DNA from: Membranipora membranacea
Lineage: Eukaryota > Bryozoa > Gymnolaemata > Cheilostomatida > Membraniporidae
Length of the DNA: 64,000 nt
Direction of reading: 5' to 3'
Assembly: GCA_914767715.1 (NCBI GenBank)
Contig: OU612067.1
Span: 1,550,001 to 1,614,000 of the forward strand
Below, in pieces: positions 1-11,083 of the stretch; position 1 is the first letter of the stretch; every line of letters begins with the position of its first letter. The position numbers and the translations under genes are program-made. The notes below the pieces were generated by a model, which was not told the origin of the DNA, ran no database searches, and was given only the letters and a program-made list of their open reading frames with translations.

Positions 1-3000
1 CCAACACCAAAGCAGGTACGAACGGAAAATTATTATTATTGCCACCATTCAATTGACGGTGAAAATCACATATCATGCTGACACACCCTTTGACTGTCGT
101 TATTTAATGCTAAGATGACTACAAAATCTTGGTGGACTAGGTTTTCGTCTGCGCATCATTATGTTTATTGTTGTTATCACCACTTTACTGTAACACTTTT
201 TTCATTTATAATACAGAGAGTGAGAAGAATGGATCCACTAGATTCAAAATCTAGTAAATCAGCGCTCAGCCCTACCCTGCCTGCCACTCTACCACCCATA
301 ACTAAAACTGGTAAGATTAGTAATTGTGAGAAGTTTATTCTCAACAAATCTCATCAAAAACCGAACGATGATAATTCATATTTGAATTTAGAGACGGCTT
401 CATTATTGTGTCACTTTTTTTCGGGTTGGACTCTAAGCCGACGATTTGAAGTCTTGAACTAACTTTAATATTTTGAATACTCAATTTTAGCCGGAGTAAA
501 TGCTGGACTGTATCACAATGCAGAGCGGGTGCTCACCGCTCATGCTAAATGCCAAACTGCAGAACACTTTGGAGCAGTTCTGCGAGCCAAGGCAGTCTTT
601 ACTCAGAGGTGGGCTATCAGTTTAACTTTAATTATTCTGTGACTTTTTTTTCTTAAGACCAGATATTGATATGAAATGTCGGATATCACATATTTATATT
701 GTTGATACTTTCTTAGATTAGCATAACAGAGATCTATATATTTGGTTAGTTTAGTACAACTATAATTGTTACATAACAAAGGCTGTGTACAAAAATCTAG
801 GGCTGAGCCCAATACGTTAATAAACAATCTTGTATTCCAACCATCCTCAGGCACATTCATGAACCTGTAATATTCATCCTGCACTTGGTAAAAACATCTT
901 ACTGCTTTACTTCACTTGTTATTGGCAAATTGATAAAACTATATTGTGTGATTATGATTGTAGTTTTTCTCCAAGAGGAGAGTTTCCAGTTGTGAGCGTG
1001 TGCGAGATTTTCCCAGACGTTCAGCTACTTGCAAGAAGCAATGGCAAGGTAAAGATAAGAAATGTTTCACTACTGTATGCTGCATGGTGTGTTTAATCCA
1101 GAAAGTTCTCATTCTGTCTCAGTAGGCGAGGACAGATATTAGTCAGTATTATAAAAATAGCTAGTCCTTCAGTGTAGTAGTGTGATTAGGCCTCAGATGA
1201 AATCTGTATGGGCTGCTTACTATAGTTTTGCTCACCTGTTACAGATTACTGAGCAGCCAGCTAGTTATGATAGGTTTATCCCTCAAGCTGGACAAAACCA
1301 ATTGGGCATTGACCTTGACACCATACAGAAGGGTGAGTAATGAGGATTATAATCATAATTATAATTATAATTACAATAAAGTATTAAAAAAAAAGAAAAA
1401 TAGTGATTTTTGTCAAAAGTCACCAGAGAAGTCTTTGCCTGTCACTTGGTTTGAGTGATGATGTGCACACATAAAATGGTTTCGTCAGATGAATTTATCC
1501 GATTTGGGCCCATAAAGAATTGGACATTCCAACACACACGGCCGAATCGACCAAATGTAAGTCTCATGTTGAATTATTCAGATCAGAATTATGGATTTGA
1601 TTAGATTGTGGTATAATCAATACCCACAATCACCAAAAAATCACCCTTCTAAAATATTTGGTATAATTATAATGAAATATGGATGCTGTGCCACTGGAAG
1701 TTCCAATGGCACAGCATATTTCTACTAATGCAACTCAGACTTTTTTTATTTTGTTTATTTATGTGCCATACTTTCGATGCTATCAACCTATTACAGGATG
1801 GATACTAGAAATTAGGCAACAAACAAACTTCAAAACTTAAAAAAATCCATGGATAAAACTTCTGCAATAAATATATATAAGTACTTCCATTATGATTTAT
1901 ACCAACTGTTTTAGTATCCAGCACAAAAGGATTCCCCTGGCTAGCGGTAAATATCTGTAAAGCTGTCAGCAGTACAACTGCAGATAAACAGGCTACTGCT
2001 GACGAGAGGCCTGAGACAAGCAGTCCAGTAAGTTAGCTTTACAAAAAACACACAGCAGTTTGTTAGAAATTACTAGGAAAATTTGTCTAGTGATACGGTG
2101 CTCGTTGCTCGGGCCCATAATCTCTCTCAAGATAATAATTAAACACAAGGCTAACCTGGTTTAATATGTTCTTAGGTTGGTGCTAATTGCTACACTCCTG
2201 TCTGCGAGGTGGAGGGCACTTCTGACCCTCACCTGAGCTGTGTCCATAATCTGAGGAGATACGGCAGAGTTGCCTTTCAGTCAACCCAGTCAATAGATAT
2301 GAAGGAGGACTGCTCAGCACTTTGTGAGCTGGATCCTGTTGGAGCAAGTTCGGCTGTCGCTTCAAGCTATGTAGTCTCTGCATCGGTAAGACAAGTGCTG
2401 CTGCCTAAATTGATGCTTAGAAGTTTTTAAATAAGTTCCGGACCACTGCTTTCTGGGAAACCGACAATTCTGTTTGCTTCTACCACCATGTTTTCAATTG
2501 TGTAAGTTAACTGCTATGCAAACAAATGAAAGAGAAAAGAAAGAAAATGTTCACTTCCTTTTTTTTATACAGGCTAGTCGAAAAAGAAACCTGCTAGGCC
2601 TGAATATCAAAGAATCCCCAGCGAGCCTATACCACATAGCGCCTATCAAGAAATACCCAAACCCAAGGAGAGCTCTCAAGGAGTTACAGCATCCTCAGCC
2701 AGGATTGGCTGTTTCCAATTACGTGCAAACAAATGATTTCCTAGAGAAGGTAGGAGCTACCTACATATATCGTAGCGTTATGGGAAGTATTCTGTCATTG
2801 GACAAAAATCATGTATCCGAAGGAAAACTTCACAAATTTGTGCTGAGCTAGATGTTTCTATCTTTGAATGCAGAATTTTATAATCTCATCTTAACCTCCA
2901 CATGCTCCTCTTACTATGCTGGGGTTTCAAAGAGCCAAACCGAAGCTATTTGATATCCAACCACGACACCTTTCGTGAATAGTCTGAATTATCCCTTGGT

Positions 3001-3933
3001 TTTTTATGATTGAAGGCGACAGAGCGGGTTGCTCGTACACACTATGTGAGGCCAACAAAGCGAGCTCACTCAGCCTGTCTAGAAGCTGTAACGAAAGTGG
3101 ATTATGATGAGGTGCACCGACTTACTGGCGAGGACGAGACGCTAGATCAGGATGACGCAATAATCAAGCAGGTAAGAAGAGAATTTGCAGGAAAAGCGAA
3201 AAAAATGTCAATAAAAAACCACATCTAGGGAGAGGAGACTTTTGTTGTTCCTGTTTAATTCTATGAAAGAAATTTAATATTGACCAATTTACTCTCTTGA
3301 CTATCACAGGGTGTAGAAGAGGCCAAAACTGAACCTAAGAATTCATTTGTTACACACCAAGCAGGCTTTGTGCCCTATGTGTTCAAGGAGGAACCTGTGG
3401 TTGTCAAGAATAGGATCATTCGTAACGTCGAGGATCTAGCACCGAGTGTAAGTATATCATATGCAGGACATTAAACACTATGACTCAAACCCCAAACAAC
3501 TTTGCGGAGTAACCTAAGACACTATCATCGAGGCCCTTTTCAAAATATTTAATTTCCAGTAAAAGTATTAAACGTCTGAGAAAGCTATGCCATCTATTAT
3601 TCTGTTATCGGGAAAAGATATACTAACTTTTTAACTTCCTAACACCATTAATGATTTTTGTAGGTCCTGAGAGGGCCGCCTAACCCTGAGAGACCCTTCA
3701 GCAACATGACAAGGACATCAGGGCCTGAGATGCCTGAAAAGAGGCTATCTAGCCAAGCAAGGCCACTTAGCACACCTTGGTCCCCTAACACTCCACGTCC
3801 TTATAGCCAAGCACGGCCCTATAGCCGCCAATACAGTCAGACACGAGCGCTTAGCCAGGCTCTGACTGAGGAGAGCAGCGAGCCTCACAGCCGTGAGCCT
3901 AGCAGGCCACCTACAAATAGCAGTGTCACCTAA
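1..3933 (+). CDS. Unrecognised 11-exon gene, copy A (5' end outside window)
   Basis: Spliced model: 1-15, 217-310, 491-608, 976-1048, 1245-1332, 1915-2027, 2176-2385, 2573-2749, 3016-3171, 3310-3447, 3664-3933 (stop). All junctions are GT-AG and phases agree throughout. It is a paralogue of copy B at 11084-14930, exon for exon. The first exon or exons lie outside the window. The C-terminus is rich in Ser, Arg and Pro (SQARPYSRQYSQ type). I recognise no domain, so no function is assigned. Differences from B: exons 491-608 and 976-1048 hold about 64 residues that in B are reduced to one 62-bp exon, and exon 1915-2027 is shortened at its 5' side because extra DNA (about 1715-1914) separates it from a relic of the longer exon near 1680-1715. 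The acceptor of exon 976 (CCAAG) was chosen because it keeps the frame. Confidence 0.75.
1680..1914 (+). other. Exon relic and insertion upstream of copy A exon 6
   Basis: Bases 1684-1715 resemble the 5' part of copy B exon 12903-13066 (the stretch coding MEAVPLETSSGT). In copy A this part ends in a short palindrome (ATGCTGTGCC...GGCACAGCAT) and is separated from the rest of the exon by about 200 bp of AT-rich DNA. Copy A then uses a new acceptor at 1914, keeping phase 1. Confidence 0.5.
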
Positions 3934-5010
3934 GACACTGAGATTGAGGCCCTACTTAAAAACATTAAAATTCCCGTAAAGTTAAAAATAGTAGTGTCAA
4001 GTTTGATCAGATTTGCTTGTGTTTCGACATAGGCAAGCTGCTGGCGGCATATGCAGGCAAATCAGTTCTAACTTGATAATTCTATATAAATATATATATT
4101 ATGTTCTTTTTGTTTAACTGCCACATGCTACATCATGTCTTTTGTGATATTTTTTGTGGCAATTATGTGGTTTTGCCTACATTTTTCCTTTTTTTAATGA
4201 AATACTTTGTTCCATTGACTTGGGGGACACCATCAACCCGCCCAAGGATTTATTTATGTGTAATAAATGTATAAAACATAACGAATGATAGCAATGGTTT
4301 GTATTTATAAGGTGATCAGAATTCAGAAGAGATGAACCTGCCTGTATTTGAACTTGCATTTGGCCCATACATGACAAGTAGCCCTATTTGGTAGGCTAAC
4401 ACCAGATATTTGAACTGATTACCCTATGAAACCAGATGACCCCATAACCAACCAACTTTTGTCGCTAAGCGAAATATTTTTTGCTGTCCGCTGTCATGAG
4501 GTCTAGTTTTCAACCCAGTATAACCAATACAGAGACTATAGATATAGTCTCTGACCAATACATATTTGCACTCAGTGTAACACCTGTTAGAATTGGGCAA
4601 AGTTGGTTTTCTCATATTAGAACGCTGAATGGCTGAACGAACCTTTATTGTCACAATGTAACCACAGCAGCCACTTACGCATTTTATTTCACATGCAACA
4701 TTGACAATATTGCATGTGAAATAAAAATGTGTAAGTGGCTGATGTGATAAAAGTTCAAATAAAAAGTTTTTGAGCTCAATGTACTGGACAGTTAAGAGAA
4801 AAATATGATGTATGAATAAACAATTATGTAAAAAAAATCTAAAATATTTTACAACCGGCTGCTGCTCAGAAGGAGTTAGTATGCATGGTTTTTTACAGTG
4901 CAATAGTTTGACGAAAGTTAAAGCAGACTTGCACTCAGTGGCCACCATTCTAAGTGCTTTGGTGGTGATACGACTGCTGATGGTGATGGTTAGGAAGGAG
5001 AGTGTCTGAG
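3934..5010. other. 3' flank of copy A with interspersed repeats
   Basis: The segment 3990-4350 is the 3' flank shared with copy B (15010-15360) and contains the AATAAA-like TAATAAATG near 4260. From about 4370 to 4560 it carries an interspersed repeat that recurs at 18868-19050. No coding exon is seen. The long minus-strand open frame at 4424-4948 runs across a hairpin and has no family signature. Confidence 0.5.
4668..4741. repeat. Near-perfect hairpin
   Basis: Arms of about 31 bp (starting CAGCCACTTACGC and ending GTAAGTGGCTG) around a short loop. The arms differ by one or two bases. It could be the core of a foldback-type MITE. Confidence 0.8.
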
Positions 5011-6030
5011 AGCTTTACGGCTAATTTGGTGTAATCGGTGTAAGTCTGTTTATTTACCTGGTAGTAGATGACGGTAGATTGATAAAGCAGGCTACTTTCA
5101 ACCAAGCTTCTGTAAGTGTTGTATATGAGAACACATCCCTGTGGGCTACTTATAAACTTGTTGATATCATCTGAATTCTTTCTCGATTATATAACTAGTT
5201 GTCGACGCTGTGTCGGGTAATTATATATCCAGTTAATGATATTTGGATGCGGGTTGGTCTTTAGTAATTTGTTGATGAGTACTGAGGCAAGAGTGGGCAC
5301 AAGGGTATCCTCTATTGAACAACCTTGGCAATACGCAAATTGGTTCGGATGTTTGATGAGAGGACAGAAATATTCAGCCAGAGGCATTTTGACAGAATAG
5401 AAGTTAGAGCTATTGGGTGGAAGTCTTTGGGTATTCTGGCAGTTTTGGACTTTGGGATAGGTTTGATGTGTGATAGTTTCCAAAAGTTTGGGATGATACC
5501 TGAACAGAGGCTGGTATTGTAGAGTATACGGACAGGTTCTGCGCTAGAGTAAAATGTGTAGAATTAATTCTTATAAAACGAGGTGGTATGTTGCCCGGGC
5601 CACATCCTTTCCCAGAATTGACACTGTGTAAAGCACGATATACATCATCTATAGAAAAAAGTCAGATACATCACAATAAATCAGGTAAAACAGGCGGGTC
5701 AAAATGCATATTGAATCAATTATAAAATTGGTTGAGCTCATTTGGGTCCAGATTACAGCCAGATTTGTTTGATTTCAGTTTTAAAAGATTGTTTAGAGAT
5801 TGCCAAGCTAGAAATGGGCTTGATTTAAGATCTCTCTCAATGGTTTTGGCATGTACAGACTTAGTATATCTATCCTTCCTCTTGATATCAGACTGGGTAT
5901 GGTGAACGGATGGAAAGGCAATTGAGAACAGAGCTTGACACCTCTCTGCTACCAGCTTCTGGATAGTACCATTCATCCATGGTTTGTCATTTTTCACCTT
6001 GATGGTAACAGCTGGTATACATTCGATGAT
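5010..6030 (-). mobile_element. Decayed LINE (reverse transcriptase region), minus strand
   Basis: Reading the minus strand from 6000 downwards, open stretches carry pre-RT sequence (KPWMNGTIQKLV, RDLKSSPFLAWQSLNNLL) and then RT-like sequence with GKGCGPGNIPPR and HPNQFAYCQG, interrupted by stops and frameshifts. This order is typical of APE-type LINEs (CR1, L2, Jockey-like). It is non-functional. The exact clade cannot be told by eye. Confidence 0.6.
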
Positions 6031-6349
6031 GCAGAAGGTGACCTAGTCAGAGCATGCAGCAGTCATGGAGCTTAAATTATCATCAGCGCCAACGAGGATA
6101 GATCAATCAGTATTTTCCAGGCAGTTCAGGAGTTTATCAATGTTTGCTGATGACCATATTTGTTTAGTGATTAGTTTAGGTTTACTTATAGGTTTATACT
6201 TTGGTTGAAAAAGAGACAGTTGTGGTCTGTGAATCTCAGTGATGGCTGTTTGACTGATTTGTAGCATTTACTTTTCTGATTGATGTAACATCTATCTAGG
6301 GTTTCGTTGACTCTGGTTGCGCAAGTTACCTGCTGTTTGAATCTAGGTT

Positions 6350-6870
6350 ATTTGACATTTTCACCAAGAGTATAAATAGGGCTGTTTGGCTGTGCTTTGT
6401 TGAGCTCATCAACATTTTCATGTGTATGGTTGCCTTGGTGACAGCTGTTTCTATTATCAAACATTTTAAGAGCTCCGGCAGCTTGGGTGCTGCCCCGTGC
6501 CGCCGGCAGGAAGTTTACAGGGTCGCTGAGACCGACCCAGCCGCAAAGTGATGCACCACCAGATATAGAGCCCAGCCAACTTGTCATGTATGCTAGTATG
6601 TTGTCGATTAAGAAAACTAATGAATTAGGTACTAGGGTTGTCTTTTCATGTTCAAAGAGAAGACAACATACCAACAATCATTCCTCTACACACTCGGCTT
6701 TTCAAGATAAAGCATGAAATATACTTACCATAGTAGTTAGCACTTGCCTTCAACCAGATAGTAGCATACCCTACACAGACATTGAGCATCATAAACCTCA
6801 TATTGGAATGATATTTATGCATCAATAAATAATACTACCGAGTCATAAGTAAACCAAATTTCAATATATT
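6350..6870. repeat. Interspersed repeat, copy 1
   Basis: The stretch 6596-6860 matches 10500-10760 in the same orientation, including a shared motif that reads GACAACATACCAACAATCAT or nearly so. The part 6470-6600 also resembles 19100-19220. It holds no supported gene. Confidence 0.6.
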
Positions 6871-7179
6871 TACAATGTTGTATGAAGGATATGGTGAAGA
6901 AGCAACAAAACTCATCTCGGTACACTCCTTTCAATACCTGACCAGAGACCAGGATGGGAGAAAACAATAGATCTGAGTAGATATTTCCTTACCTTCTTGA
7001 CAAGGTCTCAGCTCTGAATAAGATAATGTAATAACCGCTGAACTTTTTATTAAGGGAAATGACAACGACCTACAAAACTTCTGTAAATATAACTCAGCAT
7101 CATATGAATATTTCCATACCAGGTTCACAGAATATTAGTCAATCGAACCAGAGCTAGCAAGGGTAACATTGGCACATTT

Positions 7180-9830
7180 ATGAATCTTCATGATACTATC
7201 ATGTCACAAATGCCATGAGCTAGATAATATTATCAGGTCTGCCTGTCAGGATGCCATTCATGAGAATAAAGGGGATAAACTGAATGTTGATAACTGCATG
7301 AGCAATAACTCAACTAGCTCTACGTCTCGTCAGGAAGCCACCCACCATCCAGCCTTGCTCAATATTTCAAAATCGTCAGAAAAGTCTGTCAGGATGCCAT
7401 CAGAGAACTTAGAGAAGACAATTCCCGTAGTGTTGATCACTACAGACCATTCCTTAATGATAGCACATCCAACCTAAAGGTGAATTCCTCTCATACCACA
7501 GTTGTTAACAATAGAAGCTACAGAGACAACTCCTTGATGTCATGGACAGGACAAACAAGTAAGAGAAAAAAGTACAGGACCTTTCCTGTGACAACTACAA
7601 TCTGATGAAGGAGCTCAAGAGAAAGGATATTCAGCTGTGTAAAGATAAAAATAGTCAACCATTGCTGTATAGTAGATGAGAAGAAAGGAGACATCATTGT
7701 AAATGATGATGAAATCAGAAAGTCGCTTGGATACCGATAAAACCATTGTGAGGTGCAACACCAATTGTTACAAGAAGTTTTATATCAAGTTCACAGGTTC
7801 GAGAATGGTAGAGATCGTGCTGACAAAATGAACAACCAACGTATTTTGGAAGTCTACTACCAGAAGGACACTCACTGCCACCAAAGAGTGCACCACCAAC
7901 ATCAGTGGGTGTTGTTAAGCCGGGGGTGCCTCTTTTCATTGACGATAAGGAACTATGCGCCGATCTAGTAGCTGGAGGATTTGGCAAGACTACAGTTAAA
8001 AGAATAAACAAAGGAAATAAAACTACAAGAGCAGTGAAAGTATACTTCGAGAACCATGAGATCCTCACCAAAGCCATCAATGACAGGGTTAGCTCACAAA
8101 ATATCACTTTCACAGTTGACAGATTTAACCATTCGGCTGTTATTAGGTGTTACAACTGTCAAGAGAATCCTAAAAGAAAAAGCACCAAGACGTACGCGGC
8201 AATATGGATGCTAGTCAAAGGCTTTCAGATACACACAATTAGCATCGGATGTGTATATTATCATCCCCCATCTGATATTGATCAAACAAACCTTGAGTAC
8301 ATAGAAAATACACACAACCAGCTGATGACTGAGCGTCCTGATACGGGAAGTCTAAACACCGATACACACAAATACCCGTCGCAGACAATATTCTGCACAA
8401 TCCAAACACAACATGCTCTCAGCCATTGCTGAAGTAGACTGGGAACTCGTATAAACAGAAAGCTTCACTCTTGTTGATATTTTAAACCACTACAAAACAG
8501 CACTGCCGAGTAGCATAATAGACACTCACTGCCCACTGAAATGCGTCGTCATAAGAGAGGATAATCTCTTATTCATGATACCTCTTATCAAGAAGCTAAT
8601 GAAGGCTAGTGGTAGGGTACTAGAAAAAAGAGTAAAAGTTGGAGATTCCTGAGTTGAGTAAAATGTTGAAAAACATCTTCCGCAAGTACAAACAGCTTTG
8701 CAGCAGATAAACTCAATCACACTATTTCATCTTAAACCAGGCAGCGCAAAATCGACAAAATAAATGGAAAATGCAAAGAAAACCTATCAAGTCATCTTTT
8801 TCTAAACAAGCGATGGAACACAACTGAATCCATGACTGAGAGCTCGAAAAATATTTCCCATTAGTTGGAGGCTATAGAGCAGGCGAGCAATCATCATGAG
8901 CTAGCTTACCAAATGCTCTATCACCATTCACCGGTGACCTACGGTGAGGTTAAACTACTAATGAGGCGCCTCAAAACCAACAAAGCCACACACAGTGATG
9001 ATACCCCGGTTTGGGTAACCAAAAAAGCTGCAGGAGATCTGTGCATTCCTCTAACAAAAATAATCGACAAAATGCTGCAAACACAGGAATCCCCCTATGG
9101 AACCAAGTGTATATAACGCCGCTGAAAAATATCCCTAATCCCAAACAGGCTGGGGACTACCAACCAATTTCCCTCCTACACCATGTGGGAAAACTAGCTG
9201 AGGAGATAATCCCCTCAAAACTGATAAAGCTCATCAACAGTTTTATGAGTGGTAGATATTGTTGTGTAAATCTAGGATCTCATATTTCGTCAAACAAGCC
9301 AGTCACAATGGGAGCACCTCAGGAAACTAAGCTGGCACCCTTGCTGTAGCTGATAATGTGAACAATCTCAAACCTCTGTCCAAAACTGTAAAATTTGCGA
9401 CAGAAATCAACAAATTGCTTGGTGGTATTTTTGACCCATCCCTCAGTTTCCGCAGCCATGCGGACGATAGACTGTACTTAGAACTGACTTTAAATTATTT
9501 TCAATGAGAAGGCTAAGGCGTAAGTGCGCAATGAGATGTGTTTGATGTGTTTGATGTGTTTGATGACATTCTATGAAAACCATATACTTTCTGTCATTAC
9601 CTATGCAGCACCAGCATGGCCCTCACTTATCACCGCTGGCAACATGGCATTTGGAAGGATTCATTAGCAAGCCCTTAAGATTATCCGTCCGACCAACTGC
9701 TATGAGGAGAGTTTGTCAGAGATCACTGTACCAAACATATCTCTGCTACTTCATGACAGGGGCGCTGTATATTATCAAAAGATTCTTAGGGATGAGTAAC
9801 ATCCTCTGAGCAGTACCATCAAACCTCGCA
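7180..9830 (+). mobile_element. Decayed LINE, near full length, plus strand
   Basis: Open fragments appear in LINE order. 7190-7477 begins with a Cys-rich motif (CHKCHELDNI). 7905-8200 is ORF1-like and ends in a knuckle-type RCYNC. 8206-8360 resembles an APE endonuclease (SIGCVYYHPPSDID). 8865-9349 resembles RT (RRLKTNKATHSDD, then ITPLKNIPNPKQAGDYQPIS and KLAEEIIPSKL). 9590-9800 resembles the C-terminal domain (ITYAAPAWPSLITAG, LKIIRPTNCYEESL). Frameshifts and stops break every domain, so this is a relic. The catalytic YxDD box was not found intact. Confidence 0.7.
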
Positions 9831-9929
9831 GCTCCACGCGAGCACTGCCCAAAAATCGCCAGACCTGTGTACCTAATAGCGCCAATAGCTTTTTCAAAAA
9901 AATTTGATATATAGTTTTTGTGTCGCACT

Positions 9930-10930
9930 ACATTTTTGATGTTTTACCTTTCATTCATTTGAAACTACTTCATTATAAACCCCATGGTTTATGTGAGAGT
10001 TGCAACAAATTCTTATCTTATCACTCATTTAATTGACTGCTATGATTACTGTGGAGATCTTGGAGATTATGGTTGGTGTGAAATAGAGTTTATTTTATAT
10101 ATTGAAAATATAAGAGAATGCAGTTCAGAATAAATTGCTAATGAAAACATAAGTTGAGCTCAAAAATAGTAGGGAACATAGCACAGTTACATTTACATTT
10201 ACAGTTGTGAAATACCACTATCAGAGCAGAGCAGATAGGAAGCATTAGGTCACCTGACCTACAGATTGATAGAGAAGAGACAATCTTTGGCCAGAATCAT
10301 GTCTCAGCCTGCATGAGATATTAGACAATAGTTCTACAACAAAAAATATTGGTAGAGCAATCGCCAAAGATATGCAGTGTTCATCACCGGATTAAGATGT
10401 AACTTTAGGGCTGGATGTGGGTGTCCACATGCTGTGACCCACAACATAAAAATCAGAGCAGCAACACAATGCATGCAACTGACATGGAATAGGACACTTT
10501 TGTCAATTAAGAATATTATTGAAGTAGATACTGGGGTTGTTTTCTCTTGTTTGAAGAGAACACAACATACCAACAATCATTCCTCTACAGATCAGTTTAT
10601 TTTAAGATAAACCATGAAATATACTTACCATAGTACTTGCCTTCAATCAAATAGTAGCATCCCATTCCTCATTACTGAGACATTGGGCCTCATAAACCAC
10701 ATACTGTAATGCTATTGATGCATCAAAAAATAATCGTATCGAGTCGTAAATACACCAACAAGTCACTCATTCAATTGAAGGCTAAAATTACTGCGCACCT
10801 TTTTAGTGCTTGAATGCAAACTTTCATGATGTAATCAGCATGAAATAATTGCTAATTGAAACCACACATTTTGCCGAAACATTGCGATGGAGATCGACCA
10901 ATAAAAACCTTTCCTAGTATTGTTCATCCT
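9930..10930. repeat. Interspersed repeat copy 2 and unexplained AT-rich DNA upstream of gene B
   Basis: 10500-10760 is the second copy of the repeat at 6596-6860. The rest (9930-10330 and 10760-10920) shows no gene or recognisable element. Confidence 0.5.
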
Positions 10931-10972
10931 GTGACGTCACCAAGTTTTGGCGAGCTTTTCTCATATAAAAAG
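10931..10972 (+). promoter_or_regulatory. CRE plus TATA box of gene B
   Basis: A perfect palindromic cAMP-response element core TGACGTCA lies at 10932-10939. A TATA box (TATAAAAAG) follows at 10964-10972. An initiator-like CTCAGTC lies about 25-30 bp further on, near 10993-10999. The proposed ATG is at 11084, giving a 5' UTR of about 90 nt. CRE sites of this kind bind CREB/ATF-type bZIP factors, so cAMP-responsive transcription is an inference. Confidence 0.65.
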
Positions 10973-11083
10973 AGCTGTTTTCAGAGTTATCCCTCAGTCT
11001 TAGGATTACCTTAAAACTACACAGTTGAATGAAGATGATACTCTTATGAGCACAATCGAATAAAACCAATCACCCGCCCAAAT

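Noticed and set aside
4424-4948. 174-codon minus-strand open frame
   Set aside because: It runs through a palindromic hairpin and a repeat found elsewhere, with no domain or splice support.
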